NCBI RefSeq assembly: GCF_009730915.1
Contig: NC_052481.1
Coordinates: 20,434,461 to 20,498,460 of the forward strand
Reading direction: 5' to 3'
Length of the DNA: 64,000 nt
DNA from: Dioscorea cayenensis subsp. rotundata
Lineage: Eukaryota > Streptophyta > Magnoliopsida > Dioscoreales > Dioscoreaceae
The notes under the pieces are model-generated. The model did not search any database. It saw only the letters and a program-made list of their open reading frames with translations, and was not told the DNA's origin. Below are positions 39,440-52,594 of the stretch, piece by piece (the first letter of the stretch is position 1; the number at the start of each line of letters is the position of its first letter). Made by a program: the position numbers and the translations under genes.

Positions 39440-39781
39440 ATGGTGAATGTTGGAGGGTGAGAGGAGAAGAGGTGAGTGGTTTAGTTCATCCCTGTTTGAT
39501 TGAATTTCTAGTCATTTCCGGGAACTTTTGGGAGGTTCCAGGGCATATAGTATAAACCTTTTTTGTGGTCTTTTGGAATCTTTGGGGATTATAAAGTGAT
39601 GAACAATGGGTGGGCACTGCTTGTCTTTGATTGAGATTCACTCATTTTCAATCTTGTCCTGTTTGTTTCCTTATAAAAAAATAAAGATGGGATCTTTTTT
39701 TGTTTTCTGTTCTCCAATGGTGGATTTTCTTGAATCTTGTTGTTGTTTTGTAGGTTAATGGAGGTGGAGAGGATTGGGTGA
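39440..39781 (+). other. PSY leader: probable intron and two short upstream ORFs
   Basis: AG|GTGAGT at 39471-39472 and a T-rich acceptor ending at AG 39752-39753 define a probable leader intron (39472-39753). Upstream ORF 1 is 39440-39460 (6 codons plus stop, before the intron). Upstream ORF 2 is 39758-39781 (7 codons plus stop), ending 26 nt before the PSY ATG. Confidence 0.5.
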
Positions 39782-39807
39782 ACGAAAAGATTGAATCTTG
39801 TTTCAAG

Positions 39808-41435
39808 ATGGCAGTTGTAGTGATGCATGTTGTTTCATCTGTTGAAGTATCTAGTTTTGAATTTAGTGGGAGTTTTAAGTCTAGCAAAAGATTTCTTTGT
39901 TCAAGGAATGAAGGGAGGTTGTTTGGGAAGGACTCTAGATGGAATTCCCCAATTTGTTCAAGTTTAGTTGCCAATCATGCTGGAGATGTAGTGCTTTCTT
40001 CTGAGCAGAAGGTGTATGATGTTGTGCTTAAGCAAGCGGCATTGGTGAAGCAACACAGAAGGCCAAATGCCGTCGATGTTAAGCCGGACATTGTTGTCCC
40101 GGGGACTATGTACTTGTTGAAAGAAGCTTATGATCGGTGCGGTGAAGTTTGCGCAGAGTATGCGAAGACATTCTATTTGGGTTAGATTTCTTTGTGTCAT
40201 TTAGGCGTTGAATTGTGGAGAATTTCAATGAATTCATTTGTTAAAATTCTTTCGGTTTGTCACAGGTACCATGCTTATGACACCAGAAAGACAACGAGCA
40301 ATATGGGCTATTTACGGTAATAGATATCGTCATTACAAGCTCTTCAATTTATAATTTTATATACCTAGCTTGATTTAATTTAGTCTTGTGTGCTTGGACT
40401 CTGTTTAGTTTGGTGCCGAAGGACGGATGAACTTGTCGATGGACCTAATGCTTCACATATAACACCATCGGCTTTAGATCGGTGGGAGTCAAGGTTAGAG
40501 GATCTCTTTGCCGGTCGGCCATATGACATGTTGGATGCTGCCTTATCAGATACAGCTTCGATGTATCCTGTTGACATTCAGGTATGAATTTACTTTTTCT
40601 TACACCGAATTATCAAACTTGTACTTGTTAGAAATAAAATGATGAATGGCATTTGTTTCGGCTTTTAGCCATTCAAGGATATGATCGAAGGAATGCGAAT
40701 GGACCTCAGGAAATCAAGATACAAGAACTTTGACGAACTCTATCTCTATTGCTACTATGTAGCAGGGACTGTTGGATTGATGAGTGTTCCGGTGATGGGC
40801 ATTGCGCCGGAGTCAAAGGCGGCAACAGAGAGTGTATACAATGCCGCATTAGCTTTAGGAATTGCGAACCAACTTACCAATATACTCCGGGATGTTGGAG
40901 AAGAGTGAGTGAAGATTGTCAAAATTCAAAATTGTTCTCCATATTTGCATGATCAAATGTGAAGTCTTATGTTTGCTGCAGTGCAAGACGGGGAAGGATT
41001 TATTTACCTCAGGATGAGCTTGCTCAGGCCGGTCTAACAGAAGAGGACATTTTCGACTGCAAGGTGACTGATAAATGGAGGAGCTTCATGAAGAGCCAAA
41101 TCAAGAGAGCAAGGATGTTCTTCGAGCAAGCGGAGAAGGGAGTGACTGAGCTTAGCCAAGCTAGCAGATGGCCAGTAAGTTCAAAACAGTGTGTCTCAAT
41201 TTGATTGATGTTCAATTATGAAGTTTGAATTGATTTTGAAAATCTTTTGTAGGTGTGGGCTTCTCTGCTTTTGTACAGACAAATCCTTGATGAAATTGAA
41301 GCAAATGACTACAATAATTTCACAAAGAGAGCATATGTTAGCAAAGCAAAGAAGTTGATGGCACTTCCAATGGCTTATGGCAGGTCTCTTCTTAAGCCTG
41401 CTTCTTTGACACATTCAAGCTTTGTAAAAACTTGA
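39808..41435 (+). CDS. PSY: Phytoene synthase, chloroplastic
   Basis: Condenses two geranylgeranyl diphosphates into 15-cis-phytoene, the first committed step of carotenoid synthesis, in plastids. Exons: 39808-40180, 40266-40316, 40409-40581, 40669-40904, 40982-41174, 41253-41435; 402 aa, all phases consistent, and the six-exon layout usual for PSY. A Ser-rich transit-peptide-like N-terminus precedes [15 protein letters not shown]. The two aspartate-rich substrate/Mg sites are DELVD (148-152) and DVGED (274-278). YAKTFYLGT and [19 protein letters not shown] are also diagnostic. The start is the ATG GCA at 39808, because the upstream frame has no ATG in register. Upstream G-boxes and short upstream ORFs suggest light/ABA and translational control. 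Confidence 0.97.
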
Positions 41436-41449
41436 TCATTATTATATAT

Positions 41450-42264
41450 TTCTTGCTGGATGTTACTATTGAATGAAGAACACAAAGATAACACAAATTA
41501 AAATGTTGTTATTATTGATCAGGAATAGACAATATTTCATGAAGAGAAATTCATTGTCTTTGAACAACAATACTGAAAACATTTTCTGAAAGCCTTTGAT
41601 CATGTGTTTCAGTAAAAATTCATTCATGCATCTTATAAATTGAATGCAGAGCATGAAGATCATAGAGATTAAGGAAATATTGATATGATTAGTTAAATAA
41701 GATTTCATCGAGCATGTGTTTATGTTCGGTTGCTGGTCATAAATATCAAGCACCGAACCGATTTTCTCGGCGGTAGCCTCAGCTTCAGCTGCATTATCAG
41801 TGATCCCTAAGCTTGTTTTGAACCTAATCCAATTGAAGTCATACTCCAAATGCGTGTAGGAATATGACATCAATATTTGGTGTTTCATTAGTTTGGCATA
41901 GCTTAGTTTCTTATATATATATAGGCCATGCCATCTAAGGATGTCTCTAAATTTGAAATCTAAAGATGTCTTGCGGTGATTGTTAAATGTAAATAGATAT
42001 AGAGAGGCCGTGTCATCCAAGGAAATCCTTAAATTTGACACGGTAGTTGTTAGATTTGCATCTAATGGTCATTGTTCATTCATGCATGGTATCAAACACT
42101 ATCTATCGGATCTGCTATCTTTTAATAGTGCTGAAATATAATAATAGTAACTCTACACACCACCCCTTCAAATAGTGACTATTAATTAGATTATAATCTA
42201 ACAGTTGCTATCAAATGCTCCTAGATTTAAAAAAAAAACTAAGAATGTATATACAAGACATATA

Positions 42265-42305
<41 letters not shown>

Positions 42306-44270
42306 TCTTGATACAGCATAAAGTCATTCTTTGTGAAACATAATAAAATTTGATCATATTCAGTGAAGTAGACAAATTATCAAACCATATAATTCTCATA
42401 TGTTTGTGATATTGTGTTTTGTTTGGTATTTCTTTCTTGCTTGGATTTTTGGTGATTAATTTTGCTCAATACCTATATGAGTCAATTTGATAAATATAAA
42501 TATAAATATATAGCTATCATCTCTTATCTTATTATGCTTAAGCTTTTCCATTGACTTGGGTCAAAATAGTCACATGTTTAATACCATCTAACATGTCGAT
42601 TAATTTGTTTGTAATATGACTAAAATAAATTGATACATTAAATTTTTGAGCCCCTAGAAAATATTCTTCATCAACTATTATTTTAAAACTTGGTATAAAG
42701 ATAAATTTGATTCTTCCGGTGAACCATGATTTTTGAATTAATGTTTTAAACTTTATTCATTGGGTTTATTTCAAAGTAAACAAAATTTGACACCCTAGAT
42801 AAGTTTAGAATAACTTAATTCACATTTGTTTACCACATTCATTTACTTTTCACCATAATTTTTTCATGAGTCATGTTATTGAATTTGATGAGAAATTTCA
42901 GCCATCTAATAGACTTGTTCAGTCATGTCACATGCCTTACCTAGATATTATTCAATAAAGTTCGCTTTTAACTCGGTCAAAGTTTCAAATTAAAAGTCAT
43001 TAATGCATCAATACTAATACAATAAATAAATAAATAAATAAACAACATAAATCAATTGTATTATATATAAAAAAAATAGTTAGTAAACCATATCTTCATA
43101 ATTAATAAAAGGTTACTTCATTAATGTTCCATTATACTATTTTTATTTTTCTTTAGAGTTGAAGTTAATAAATTGAATTCATTAAATAATAAAAAAGAAA
43201 TATATATATATATATATATATTCAAAGGGTCTTTCTTCAATATTATGTTTTTTTTTTCCAAATGGTTCAATGACTTGTCTGGTGGAAGTTTCTATTTTTG
43301 AGAATGATTCTAATGTCCATGTGATACTCAATAGAATTATTCCATCATTAAATAAGCCTTTTCTTATTTATTTATTTATTGGTTCTTTTTTTTCCAAGAA
43401 AGAGTCTCATAAAACCAGTCAAGCAAAGCAGCCGGACAAAAGATTTAGGTTGGTTATATATCCTTCAAAAGAAACTTCTCTTGTACCACTTTAAAGTTTA
43501 AAGTCAAGGGTTTTGCTTTTTCTAAGATGCTTTATATTCCTAGTCTATGTTTGCATTAAGAAAAATAAAATGTGGAAAATAAAAAATTTAGTAAAAGTAA
43601 CATTCATGCAATTCTTAAATATAGCATGTGCTTGCTTAACTTTATACAGAGAATTGTTCTTATTGTAATCCCAAATTAGAGACAAATTCTTTTGAAGCTT
43701 TCCCATTGCTGCATGCTTAGTTTTTTATATAGGTACGTGTGTGTATATATATATATATAATATGTAGTAAATTATAAATAAATAAATAACTAATTTTCTG
43801 ATTTGGCATAAACTTTTTTTTTTGGCTAAACACATCACCATAGTCCAATGGACAATCAAATAAATAAAATACTTTAAATTAAAAGACTCTGCCACATCAT
43901 CAATATCAACAATGTCAGTTTATCACTAAATTAAAGTGGTGTAAAAAAAACATAATTAACTAAAATTTAAAAATTCAATCAAATATAAGGCTAATAATGT
44001 TATTTTTGTCTCCTACTTCATTTATTATTTTTTTATTTTTAAAATTTTAATAAAATAATACAAGAAAGCATTCTCATCCATAACTATTTTATACTTTTTA
44101 ATATATAAAAACATGTCTTCTATAGATGTTCCATAGTGCCAAACAATAATTAAGCATAATAATAAAGAACAATAATTTTGTATAATTTTCTGTATAAAAG
44201 TAATAATAATTTAATCATCATTAAACGGCTATTATCAAATATTTTGCAAATATTTTTTAAAACAGTAACT
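41450..44270. other. Spacer between PSY and glycosyltransferase copy 1
   Basis: No firm gene. 41705-41850 holds a coherent minus-strand peptide (separate entry). It is followed by AT-rich DNA with (TA)n at about 42268-42302 and a pair of similar 30-bp blocks near 41922 and 42006. Confidence 0.55.
41705..41850 (-). other. Possible exon or gene remnant, unrecognised peptide
   Basis: Inside a 191-codon minus-strand open frame (41466-42041), only this part has varied, protein-like composition. It reads FKTSLGITDNAAEAEATAEK, then IGSVLDIYDQQPNINTC. Flanking codons are AT-rich filler. I do not recognise a family. It lies convergent to PSY, within 300 bp of its stop. Confidence 0.3.
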
Positions 44271-44550
44271 TTAAAAATGAACAATTGATGTTTATCTGTA
44301 TATATCCCTAATTAAAACTATACGTAACTACCCAATCTTTGGAAGTGGTCACACTCAATTGAGCAAAACCAGTCAGAGATTCAATCGATTAAATTTTCAA
44401 AGAAACAATTAATATCAAGGCCATCTGTTCCCACACAAATAATAATTAATAAAAATAATTAATAATTAATTCTAAATTTAAACCAAAATAAATAAATAAA
44501 ATTCCATTTTTATCCCACGCTTTCTCCATGACCACCCCCTTCTTGTTGAC

Positions 44551-44557
44551 TATAAAA
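44551..44557 (+). promoter_or_regulatory. TATA box of glycosyltransferase copy 1
   Basis: TATAAAA, with an equivalent box in the paralogue at 59186-59192. It lies after an in-frame ATG at 44528 and only 10 nt before one at 44567, so transcription should start past both. This supports the ATG at 44627. Confidence 0.65.
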
Positions 44558-44578
44558 CCTATCTCCATGAGACCACCC

Positions 44579-44610
<32 letters not shown>

Positions 44611-44626
44611 CAGAGCACGAATCTCG

Positions 44627-47395
44627 ATGCTAATCATCGGAGATCCTGAGGCACGGCGGCGCCTTCTTCAGGCGATCCTCCTCCTCGCCGCAGTGGCCCT
44701 CCCATGCACTCTCCTCTACCTCAGCACCACGCCATCCATCCGTTGGTCTCTCCTCTCCAATCCTTGGCGGCCTATCCCCTCCTCCTCCATCAAAGACCTC
44801 CGGGGAGTTCTCAGCTCCGCCGCCATGGCGGACAATAAGACGGTGATCTTAACGACGGTGAACTCGGCGTGGATATCACCGGGTTCAGTGCTGGACTTGT
44901 TCATGGAGAGCTTCAAGCTTGGGAATGAAACGAGTGAGTTGTTAGATCATTTGGTAGTGGTGGCCATGGATAAGAAGGGTTACGTGAGATGCATGGAGGT
45001 GCACAAGCACTGCTTTGCGTTGACCACTGAAGGGGTTGACTTTTCAGAACAGAAGAACTTCATGTCCGGTGATTACTTGAAGATGATGTGGAGGAGGCTT
45101 GAGTTTCTTGGAACTATTCTTGACTTTGGCTTTGACTTCATCTTCTCAGTATGTTCCTCTTCTTCTTCTTTCTTGTTCTTGTTATTATTATTGTTATTAT
45201 TAGGGTTGAGAGTTTTTGGTTTGTTTTTGAGAGTTTAATGGGCTAGGATGAAGTATGAGTTTTTTTTTTGGAATGGGATAAGAGAGAATTAGTTTGTAGG
45301 AGGGAAAATTACACAAATATTCCTAAAGTTTAGTGGATGGAATTTTTTTTTTTAATTATTATTATTATTATTAGGGTTGAGAGTTTTTGGTTTGTTTTTT
45401 TGAGTTTGATTGGTTGGGATGAGAGGTGTGTTTTAGAATGGGAGAAGAAGAGAGCTAGTTATGGTTGGGAAAATTACCAAAATGGCCTTGTAGTTTAGTT
45501 TAGTGGAAATATTTGTTTTGTAGGGTTAAGAACTTAAGAGAGAAGAGTTTGGGTGGTGGGGGAAATTTTGATTTTAGTTAGAAAAAGGAATTTATTTATG
45601 AAAGGTTTTTTTTTTTTAAATTGGTTGGAAAATTTAATAGAGGGGGCAACCGGCCGAGTGTGATATGACAAGTGAGGATGACATAGTGACATTGATTGTT
45701 AGCTTGATTTGGATTTTATATAATTAATTAATCATGTTCATCTGATGAAGATAAAAAATTTTTTTTTTCATTTTCATGCTATATTTGATATGGGAAATTG
45801 TAGAGTTATTTATGGGAATGAATTTCAATGATATTTATGTTTTTGTTTTAACTAATCTGTTTTTTTTTTATATTTAGAATTTTGTAAGGGATAGATTTGT
45901 TTTTTTATATATTTAAAATTTTGTAAGGGATAGATTTTTTTAACAAGTGTTTTTTTATATAAATTAAAATTTGAATTTGAAACTTTTTGAATATGAGATC
46001 CTAATTTTTACCACTGGATGGTCCCATAGAACTATAATAGTTTTTTTTTTTTTTTAATTCATACATCTTCTATGAACAACTATCACTCAAACCCAGACTT
46101 GGGTTATATATATTATAATAATAAATAGTAAAGTTTATTTTATTTTTTCAATAGTTTTGATTTGAGTTTTATAAATAATAACATATAATAAATTTTAATA
46201 ATAAAAATACAATGAGAAAGGAAAAGTTTGATTGGGTATTTGGAAAGTGAGAGAGGCAAAGTTGTATACAAAGATACCTTTGAAAATGAAAGATGAAAAA
46301 TATTTTGTGGTTGCAATGCACATGGATGGAAGGAAGGAAGGAAGCCAGGTTGATGTGGGGGAGGCAAATTATTGTGACCATGACATCAAACATTACGTGG
46401 TCATAAGTTTTATATAATCTAGTTTAATTTGGCTAATTAAAAAATTAATGTTTGACTAACTTTATAAATAAATTATATTCAATTATAAGATTTTTTAAAA
46501 AGATTAAATTAAAAAATAATTGTGTCCTTTTACTCTACTTGGTATGGTATAATATTGAAACTTTTTATATATTTTAATATAGGGTTTAGGTTGACTTTAG
46601 TTCACTGGATATTTAAATGTATATAATTAAAAAAAAATTACTGGCACACAACTATAAAAATAGATAATTACTAATATATACATTCATAAAAATTTATATT
46701 TGTTTATGTACTTTTAAGATTGAAAATCATATATTGCAAAATGAATGAAGAGAAGAGAGCAATAAATGGTTTATTGTTTTTGATTATAGATTTATAAACA
46801 AATATGATTTCAATGAAGAAATTAACTAGCTAAAGGGCTTGAAACAAAGAGATTTTATTTCTATCAATTTATTTTATTTTTAGATTAAATTGTTGTTCAA
46901 ATTGTTTTACAGGATACTGATATAATGTGGTTTAGAAATCCCCTGCCACATTTCTATGAAGATGGAGATTTTCAAATAGCATGTGACCATTTTGTGGGCA
47001 ATCCAAAGGCCTTAAACAATAGACCAAATGGTGGTTTCATGTATGTGAAATCAAACAACAAGACCATAAGTTTTTTCAAATATTGGTTCAAATCAAAAGA
47101 AAGGTATCCTAAAGACAATGAACAAGATGTTTTCAATTTGATCAAGAAGAATGCATTCACAAGAGGGTTAGGAATGAAGATGAGATTTCTCGATACTGCA
47201 TATTTTGGTGGTTTTTGTGAACCGAGTAGAGATTTCAACAAAGTTTGCACAATGCATGCTAATTGTTGTATTGGTTTGAGAAGGAAAATTCATGACCTTG
47301 GTTTGATGCTCAATGATTGGAGAAGATACATGTCGATGAATCCGAAGGAAAGACAAAGTCGGAAAATGTCTTGGAGTGTGCCTGAAGAATTGTAG
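44627..47395 (+). CDS. Putative glycosyltransferase, DUF271/GT77-like (copy 1)
   Basis: Probable Golgi type II membrane nucleotide-sugar transferase of the plant At4g15970-like family; donor and acceptor unknown. Exons 44627-45148 and 46913-47395; 334 aa. The basic start ARRR is followed by a membrane anchor (LLQAILLLAAVALPCTLLY, about 12-30). The lumenal domain has VILTTVNSAW, then FDFIFSDTDIMWFRNP, whose DTD (175-177) is the metal/nucleotide-sugar DxD motif. NPNGGFMYVKSNN-like and CTMHANCCIGL phrases follow. The intron sits just before DTD, as in the paralogue at 59260. Earlier in-frame ATGs (44528, 44567) would add a poly-His N-terminus encoded by a (CAT)n repeat, but the TATA position and the paralogue's start argue against them. 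Confidence 0.85.
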
Positions 47396-47599
47396 TCTCG
47401 CTCCGCTTAGTTAGCATGCTTCTTGTTTTATAGCATTGCTGTGTGATTTTTTTTTTAATTGTGAATAATTGAGTGTTTTATGGGTTTGATGAACATCTGA
47501 TTTGTATTTTAATAGTTTTGTGTTGATTAAGATTGTTAAGATGTACATGTACACAAGCAATTACAAGTTGAAAAAATAAATAAAAAAATCTCTTGGATT

Positions 47600-49090
47600 T
47601 GAGTAAAATTATTCAAAATTTATAATTATTAAAATGATAGTTAGAAAGATGAATACTAAGCCAATAAATAAATACGCAACATACATCAAACATGCTAAAT
47701 TCTTTGGTTTTGGTAATATAATATAGTTGGTTGGGAAATAACTTTATTAATGTATTACCATACCATTCTTATTTTCTTCGGAGATGAAGAAAATCAAATT
47801 GAATTCATTAAATAAAAAATTATACAAAAGGTCTTATTGAACGTTATTTTTAATTTTTTTAGATGATTTATATTTCTAGTCAATGTTTGGATTGAAGAAA
47901 AATAAAAGGGGGCAAAATAAAGAACAAAGAAGGAAAACCTAGGGCAAGTATCACATGGGCAACTACTAAATCAGGGTCTTTTCAGCATGTGTTAGTTTAT
48001 ATAGAATTTTTTTTTTCTATTTTAATTTGAAATTAGAAATCAATAATTTTAAACTTTGCTCAAAATACTAGGAGACGCTTGGATGAAGAATTAAGGGATG
48101 AATTAAGGGATGAATTAAGGGATGAAGGATTATTTATATATTTTTCACATCATATCTATAATATATATATTTGCTATTTTATCCCCAACATCAATATAAC
48201 TAAAATTTAGAATTGGAAGCTTTTCATCATTCATTTATTTCGAGCTCTTAACTCTTTAACTCCATTATTATTTTTTTATTAAAGTGGATAAATCATACTC
48301 CTAACTCCATTGTAATTATGAGTTTTTTTAATCTTTATCCCTTCAATTCATTTATTAATTAAATGCTTCTTCAATGATTAATTCTAATGTTAATAGATTA
48401 TTAATTTTCATTAGTTAATCTTAAACTTATCTAGCTATTTAGTGATATGAGTTTTTAATTTATTTCAGTGCAGAGCTTCTATGAGAAATTTCTATGCTTT
48501 TGTGGAGTTAACATGACATGATATCACATCACGTTAAGATAAGGTAATTTAATTGCGTAATTGTTTAAAATTTGAAAGATCGTATTTATAAAATTAAAAA
48601 AAAACTTTACCCTCTTTATTAGTTAAATAAGTCTTCAATAATAAATTTTAAAAAGTAGAGTATTTATGATTTACCCTCTTTAATATATTTTATTTTATTA
48701 TCTAGTTTTACATCTAAACTAGGAAGATTATATATATATATATTTTACAAAGGCGACAAGAGCCGCTCCAAAAGGAGGTGTCAAGGGATAGGCAGATATT
48801 GTGGTGCATCAGTTATGATAGTTTAATGACCCTCTAGAGATTTATTAATTTAATTAGACGTTACATGGGGCGATTACAGTCATATTATGTGCATACCTAG
48901 AAGATATTTCATTAATTAAATAGATTTAATAAATTGCCCCTATCATGTAACTTTGGATTGGAGAAAAACATCTCTTACAAGGGACCTGTGAACAATGAAT
49001 GAACAAGATCTCAGATACGCTTTTATACTGATTCACTACGATGCATACTAAAAGATCTATTGACAAAGGAATTTGACCTGGCTTTGCCCA
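47600..49090. other. Spacer downstream of glycosyltransferase copy 1
   Basis: No gene. Three 13-bp tandem copies of GGATGAATTAAGG lie at 48090-48128. A short foldback pairs GTTACATGGGGCGATT near 48863 with its near-complement near 48955. The end (from about 49055) is duplicated at 61706-61860. Confidence 0.5.
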
Positions 49091-49097
49091 TTCACTA

Positions 49098-50624
49098 TCT
49101 TTGTAACAGTAATATTTTTTTTTTTTTTTGAGGGAAAGAGCTCTTAGAGCTATTTTATTAAAAACCAAAGAAAATTACAAAGAGTTAGATTACAAACCAA
49201 CAAGAAACAAAACAAAATAGACAAAACAATAAACAATTACAAAAAACAAAGACTAACACAAAACAAACTAAACTAAACCATTAGCTCTAAAAATCTTCAT
49301 CAACCATCTGGGAAGCTACCTTCCACTATGAAACAGGGACATCTCATGATGAGTGAGCCCATAGCAAGCTAGAGATTGGGAAGCTCTACTCCAGCTCCAA
49401 GGGATTGCATGAATGGATGGATTACCCATCTCTCCTAGAAGCTCCAGAACCTCATGAATATGACAATTAAATCTCCAATCTTCAGATTCAGGAATTTGCT
49501 GAAAGACTTGGACAAGCTCTTTGCTGGTTAACAAGATGGTCTTGGCCTTGATGCTTGGACACCAGTTAAGCAAGACCTGCAAAGCAAACCTAAAAGCTTT
49601 GGCTGCTGCATCCAGAGAGGAGACAACAGGGCAACCACAGCTTCCTGAGCAAAAAACTCTTGAAGTTGAATTTGAAAGAATAAAGCTAAGTCCAGCTATG
49701 GAAAACTCTACATTGAAAATATGAGCAACAGTTAAGATAGGAAAATCAAGCATGTTAAAATTACTCATAATGAACCTGTTCTTCAAATGATAAGAGGAAG
49801 AGAAACAAAACTCTCTGACATGCCCAATGGCTCTGTGCGCTACACTATGACAATTTAACTCATCAAGTCTGAAAATTTTGTTGCACCTGGCTTTCCAAAG
49901 AAACCAAATAGTAGGAGCTATTACCGATTGAATATAAATATTATTACCTGACAATTCAAGATCCAACCATCTACCAGATAACAAACCTTCAGACAAGTTA
50001 ATGTCCTTACCAATTATTGAACAAGTGATGCTCCAAACCTGATGAGCCTTTCTACAATTGAGAAACACATGATCCACATTTTCAGGAAATAAATTGCAGA
50101 AAGAACAAAGAGTATTAGGCCCCAAGTTTAAACGATAAAGATACTTGTTAGTTTTCACAGCATTATGAAATAACAACCACATAAAATGCTTGACTCTAGG
50201 AGCAACTTTGAGGCGCCAAACCTTACCCCAACCCTCCCAGTTATCATCTGAGCAACCTCTTTGATTAAAGAATGAATATATCATAGTGGATATTTTAGTG
50301 CCAGAGGACTTTGGGTACCAGACCCAGTGGTTAGAATGCTCATAATTAATTTTGCTCTGCCCAAGAATGTTATCATTAACATGATTACCAAAAATATCAT
50401 GAAGTCGGGACATATTCCAGTGAATATCAACTAGAAGGTCTGAAATCTGAAAATTATCATAGTCAATATCCATGTTTAAATAGGTAGGTTTAAGGGCAAT
50501 TGGAATTTCAGAGTACCAAGGGTCATTCATAAAAGAAGTTACACCAGGATTGAAAGATTTAACCTAAAGGAAAGGTCTAATAATATATGCATTGTGATAC
50601 AAACCTCTTTGTAACAGTAATATT
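49098..50624 (-). mobile_element. 5'-truncated LINE with target-site duplication
   Basis: The 19-bp direct repeat TCTTTGTAACAGTAATATT occurs at 49098-49116 and 50606-50624. Between them lies a minus-strand element whose 3' poly-A appears as a poly-T run at 49117-49129. The 5' end is truncated at 50605, leaving about 1.49 kb. This is the structure produced by target-primed reverse transcription. Confidence 0.93.
49316..50563 (-). pseudogene. LINE ORF2 C-terminus: zinc-binding and RNase H-like region
   Basis: About 415 open codons with the plant LINE zf-RVT signature: WGKVWRLKVAPRVKHFMW, then LCSFCNLFPENVDHVFLNC, where C..C...H..C could bind zinc. A degenerate RNase H-like tail follows (DAAAKAFRFAL, LLTSKELVQVF). 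The endonuclease and reverse-transcriptase cores are missing through 5' truncation, so it cannot be autonomous. The long intact frame indicates a fairly recent insertion. Confidence 0.85.
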
Positions 50625-51945
50625 GATTGATCCAGAAATTTTACTTTAGGTCTGCCCATTCACCATTTTGATAATAGTCTGGTCCAATCAGGAATTCGAC
50701 CTCGGGAGGAGAATATATCTTCCACTTCATTTTGATTTATTTCATTAGAAAAAAGGCATTTGTCCTCACCTTTGTTAGCCTATGCTTCATAATTGCATTG
50801 CATTGATATTTTCTCTCCAATTTACGCACGAAATTTTTGGTAGTCCACGTACGATAGCCACTTGACATATACTCAGATTTCATATCATATATTCAACAAA
50901 CTATTTAATGAAAATTATAGTTATGTGATGGAAATATCCTTGTACAAGCACATTGTTGTAAAGTAGTTATACTCCTCAAAATCCCCTTCAAAATTGGATG
51001 GTTGCTCTTAATTACTCATGTTTCTTTTTTTTTTTTTTTCTTATTTCAAAGTTTAAAAAATTACCTTAAATGTGTAGCAATAATGGGTTGGTAAGGTTTA
51101 TTTCCTCATTTCAAAATTTCGAACATGTATCACAGTTTTGAGATTAAAGAAGATTAGTTTACTTATCAGTCATTGGTCAAAATGATAGGAGATTTTTCTA
51201 TAATAGGTGGTGTACATATAGTGAAATTTTAAGTCATTGATAGTAGATTTAATTTTTCTATAATAGGTGGTGTACAAATAGTGAAATTTTAGGTCATTGA
51301 TAGATTGGTGGGCAATAAGATGCCAAAGAACTCATGCAATTGGACCTCAGAGTTATGGGATTGACGAGTACTATTTTAACTTATTTTATACTGTAAAGTT
51401 TGAACCAGATGCAATGGTTTATATTAAATGAAATAACATGTATGATATAAAATTGTATTTCATTAATATGTAAGTCTCATATATGCTAAATTTATTAGCT
51501 AAATAACTCCTCAATTATAAATTTTAATGTTAGTATATTATCTATATATATGTTCATTCGTTGATCTTAAACTTATATATTAAAATGATTTTTTTTTTAG
51601 TTTATTATAGTATATGTATAGCTTCTGTCATAAGTTTCTATTATGCTTTTGTTTAATTAACATGACTTGTAATATCACAACACATTAATATAAGGTAATT
51701 AGTTAATATAATGTGATTTAATTACTTAAGTTTTTTAGAAAAGTTAGGAGGGTTTATTAAGAAAATACTTTACTAGCTCTCACTGTTTTTTCTCTCACTT
51801 CACCATCATTTCTAACTTAGATAATAATCAATACTTGTATAAATTGTTCATTATATATATATATATATTAAGCATATATAGAAAATATTTAATTAATTAT
51901 TATATTATATTTTGTCATTTAGTTTTACATCTAAATTAATCAGAA
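50625..51945. other. Duplicated flank and AT-rich spacer
   Basis: 50625-51050 is paralogous to 61780-62170, and part of it to 56690-57460. A 52-bp direct repeat lies at 51192-51243 and 51252-51303, with TAATAGGTGGTGTACA in both. No gene. Confidence 0.65.
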
Positions 51946-52594
51946 TAAAAATATGGGAAAATTATTTTTAAGTCCCTGAAATTTTTTAAACTTCCTCCGA
52001 GGTCCTTCTGACAAAATTAAAGTCTCCATCCGTCTTTCATTTATAGTTTTTGTACTCGTTCGTCCCTTCCGTCACCCCAATCTGTGATATTTTTGTTTAA
52101 TCCCAAAACTACCCTTGAAAAAGTTTGGAGGTAATAATGGCGCCAAGTCAAATCACAGCATGGCTATTGTACTGCAAACTTGCTTTGGAAGTTGCATTCT
52201 TCTTCTACTTGTATCTTGATGAAGAAGCTGGTGTTCTGGTCCATATTGTTTCCATTCTTGAGCCTCTTCATGTAAAGAACCAATTCTATCTTCGTTCGTC
52301 GTCTCCGTCTCCCCAGTCCGGAGAAGCTATCCAGTGCAACATTACACCAGCTACAAGGATCTCATCTTGAGCATACCGTATGTTAACGATATCGTCTACC
52401 TAAAGATTTTGTTCATATTATTATCTTATTTTTATCAACCACCATGTTCGGATAGGTGGCGTTTATGACTAAAAGGTTTTTTTTGTTTTTGTTGTCTGCA
52501 GTGGCTTAATGAACATGTTTTTACACATTGCTAGAAATATAAGGGAGATGGTTGTGTGTTAGATTTAACCATCTTGAGTGGGTGAGAATTATTA

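Noticed and set aside
44528..44626. In-frame extension of glycosyltransferase copy 1 with ten histidines
   Set aside because: A TATA box at 44551 lies inside it, the paralogue begins at the equivalent of 44627, and the His run is a (CAT)n microsatellite.
49521..49724. Plus-strand ORF of 67 codons within the LINE
   Set aside because: Antisense to the intact LINE ORF2 frame; no signature of its own.
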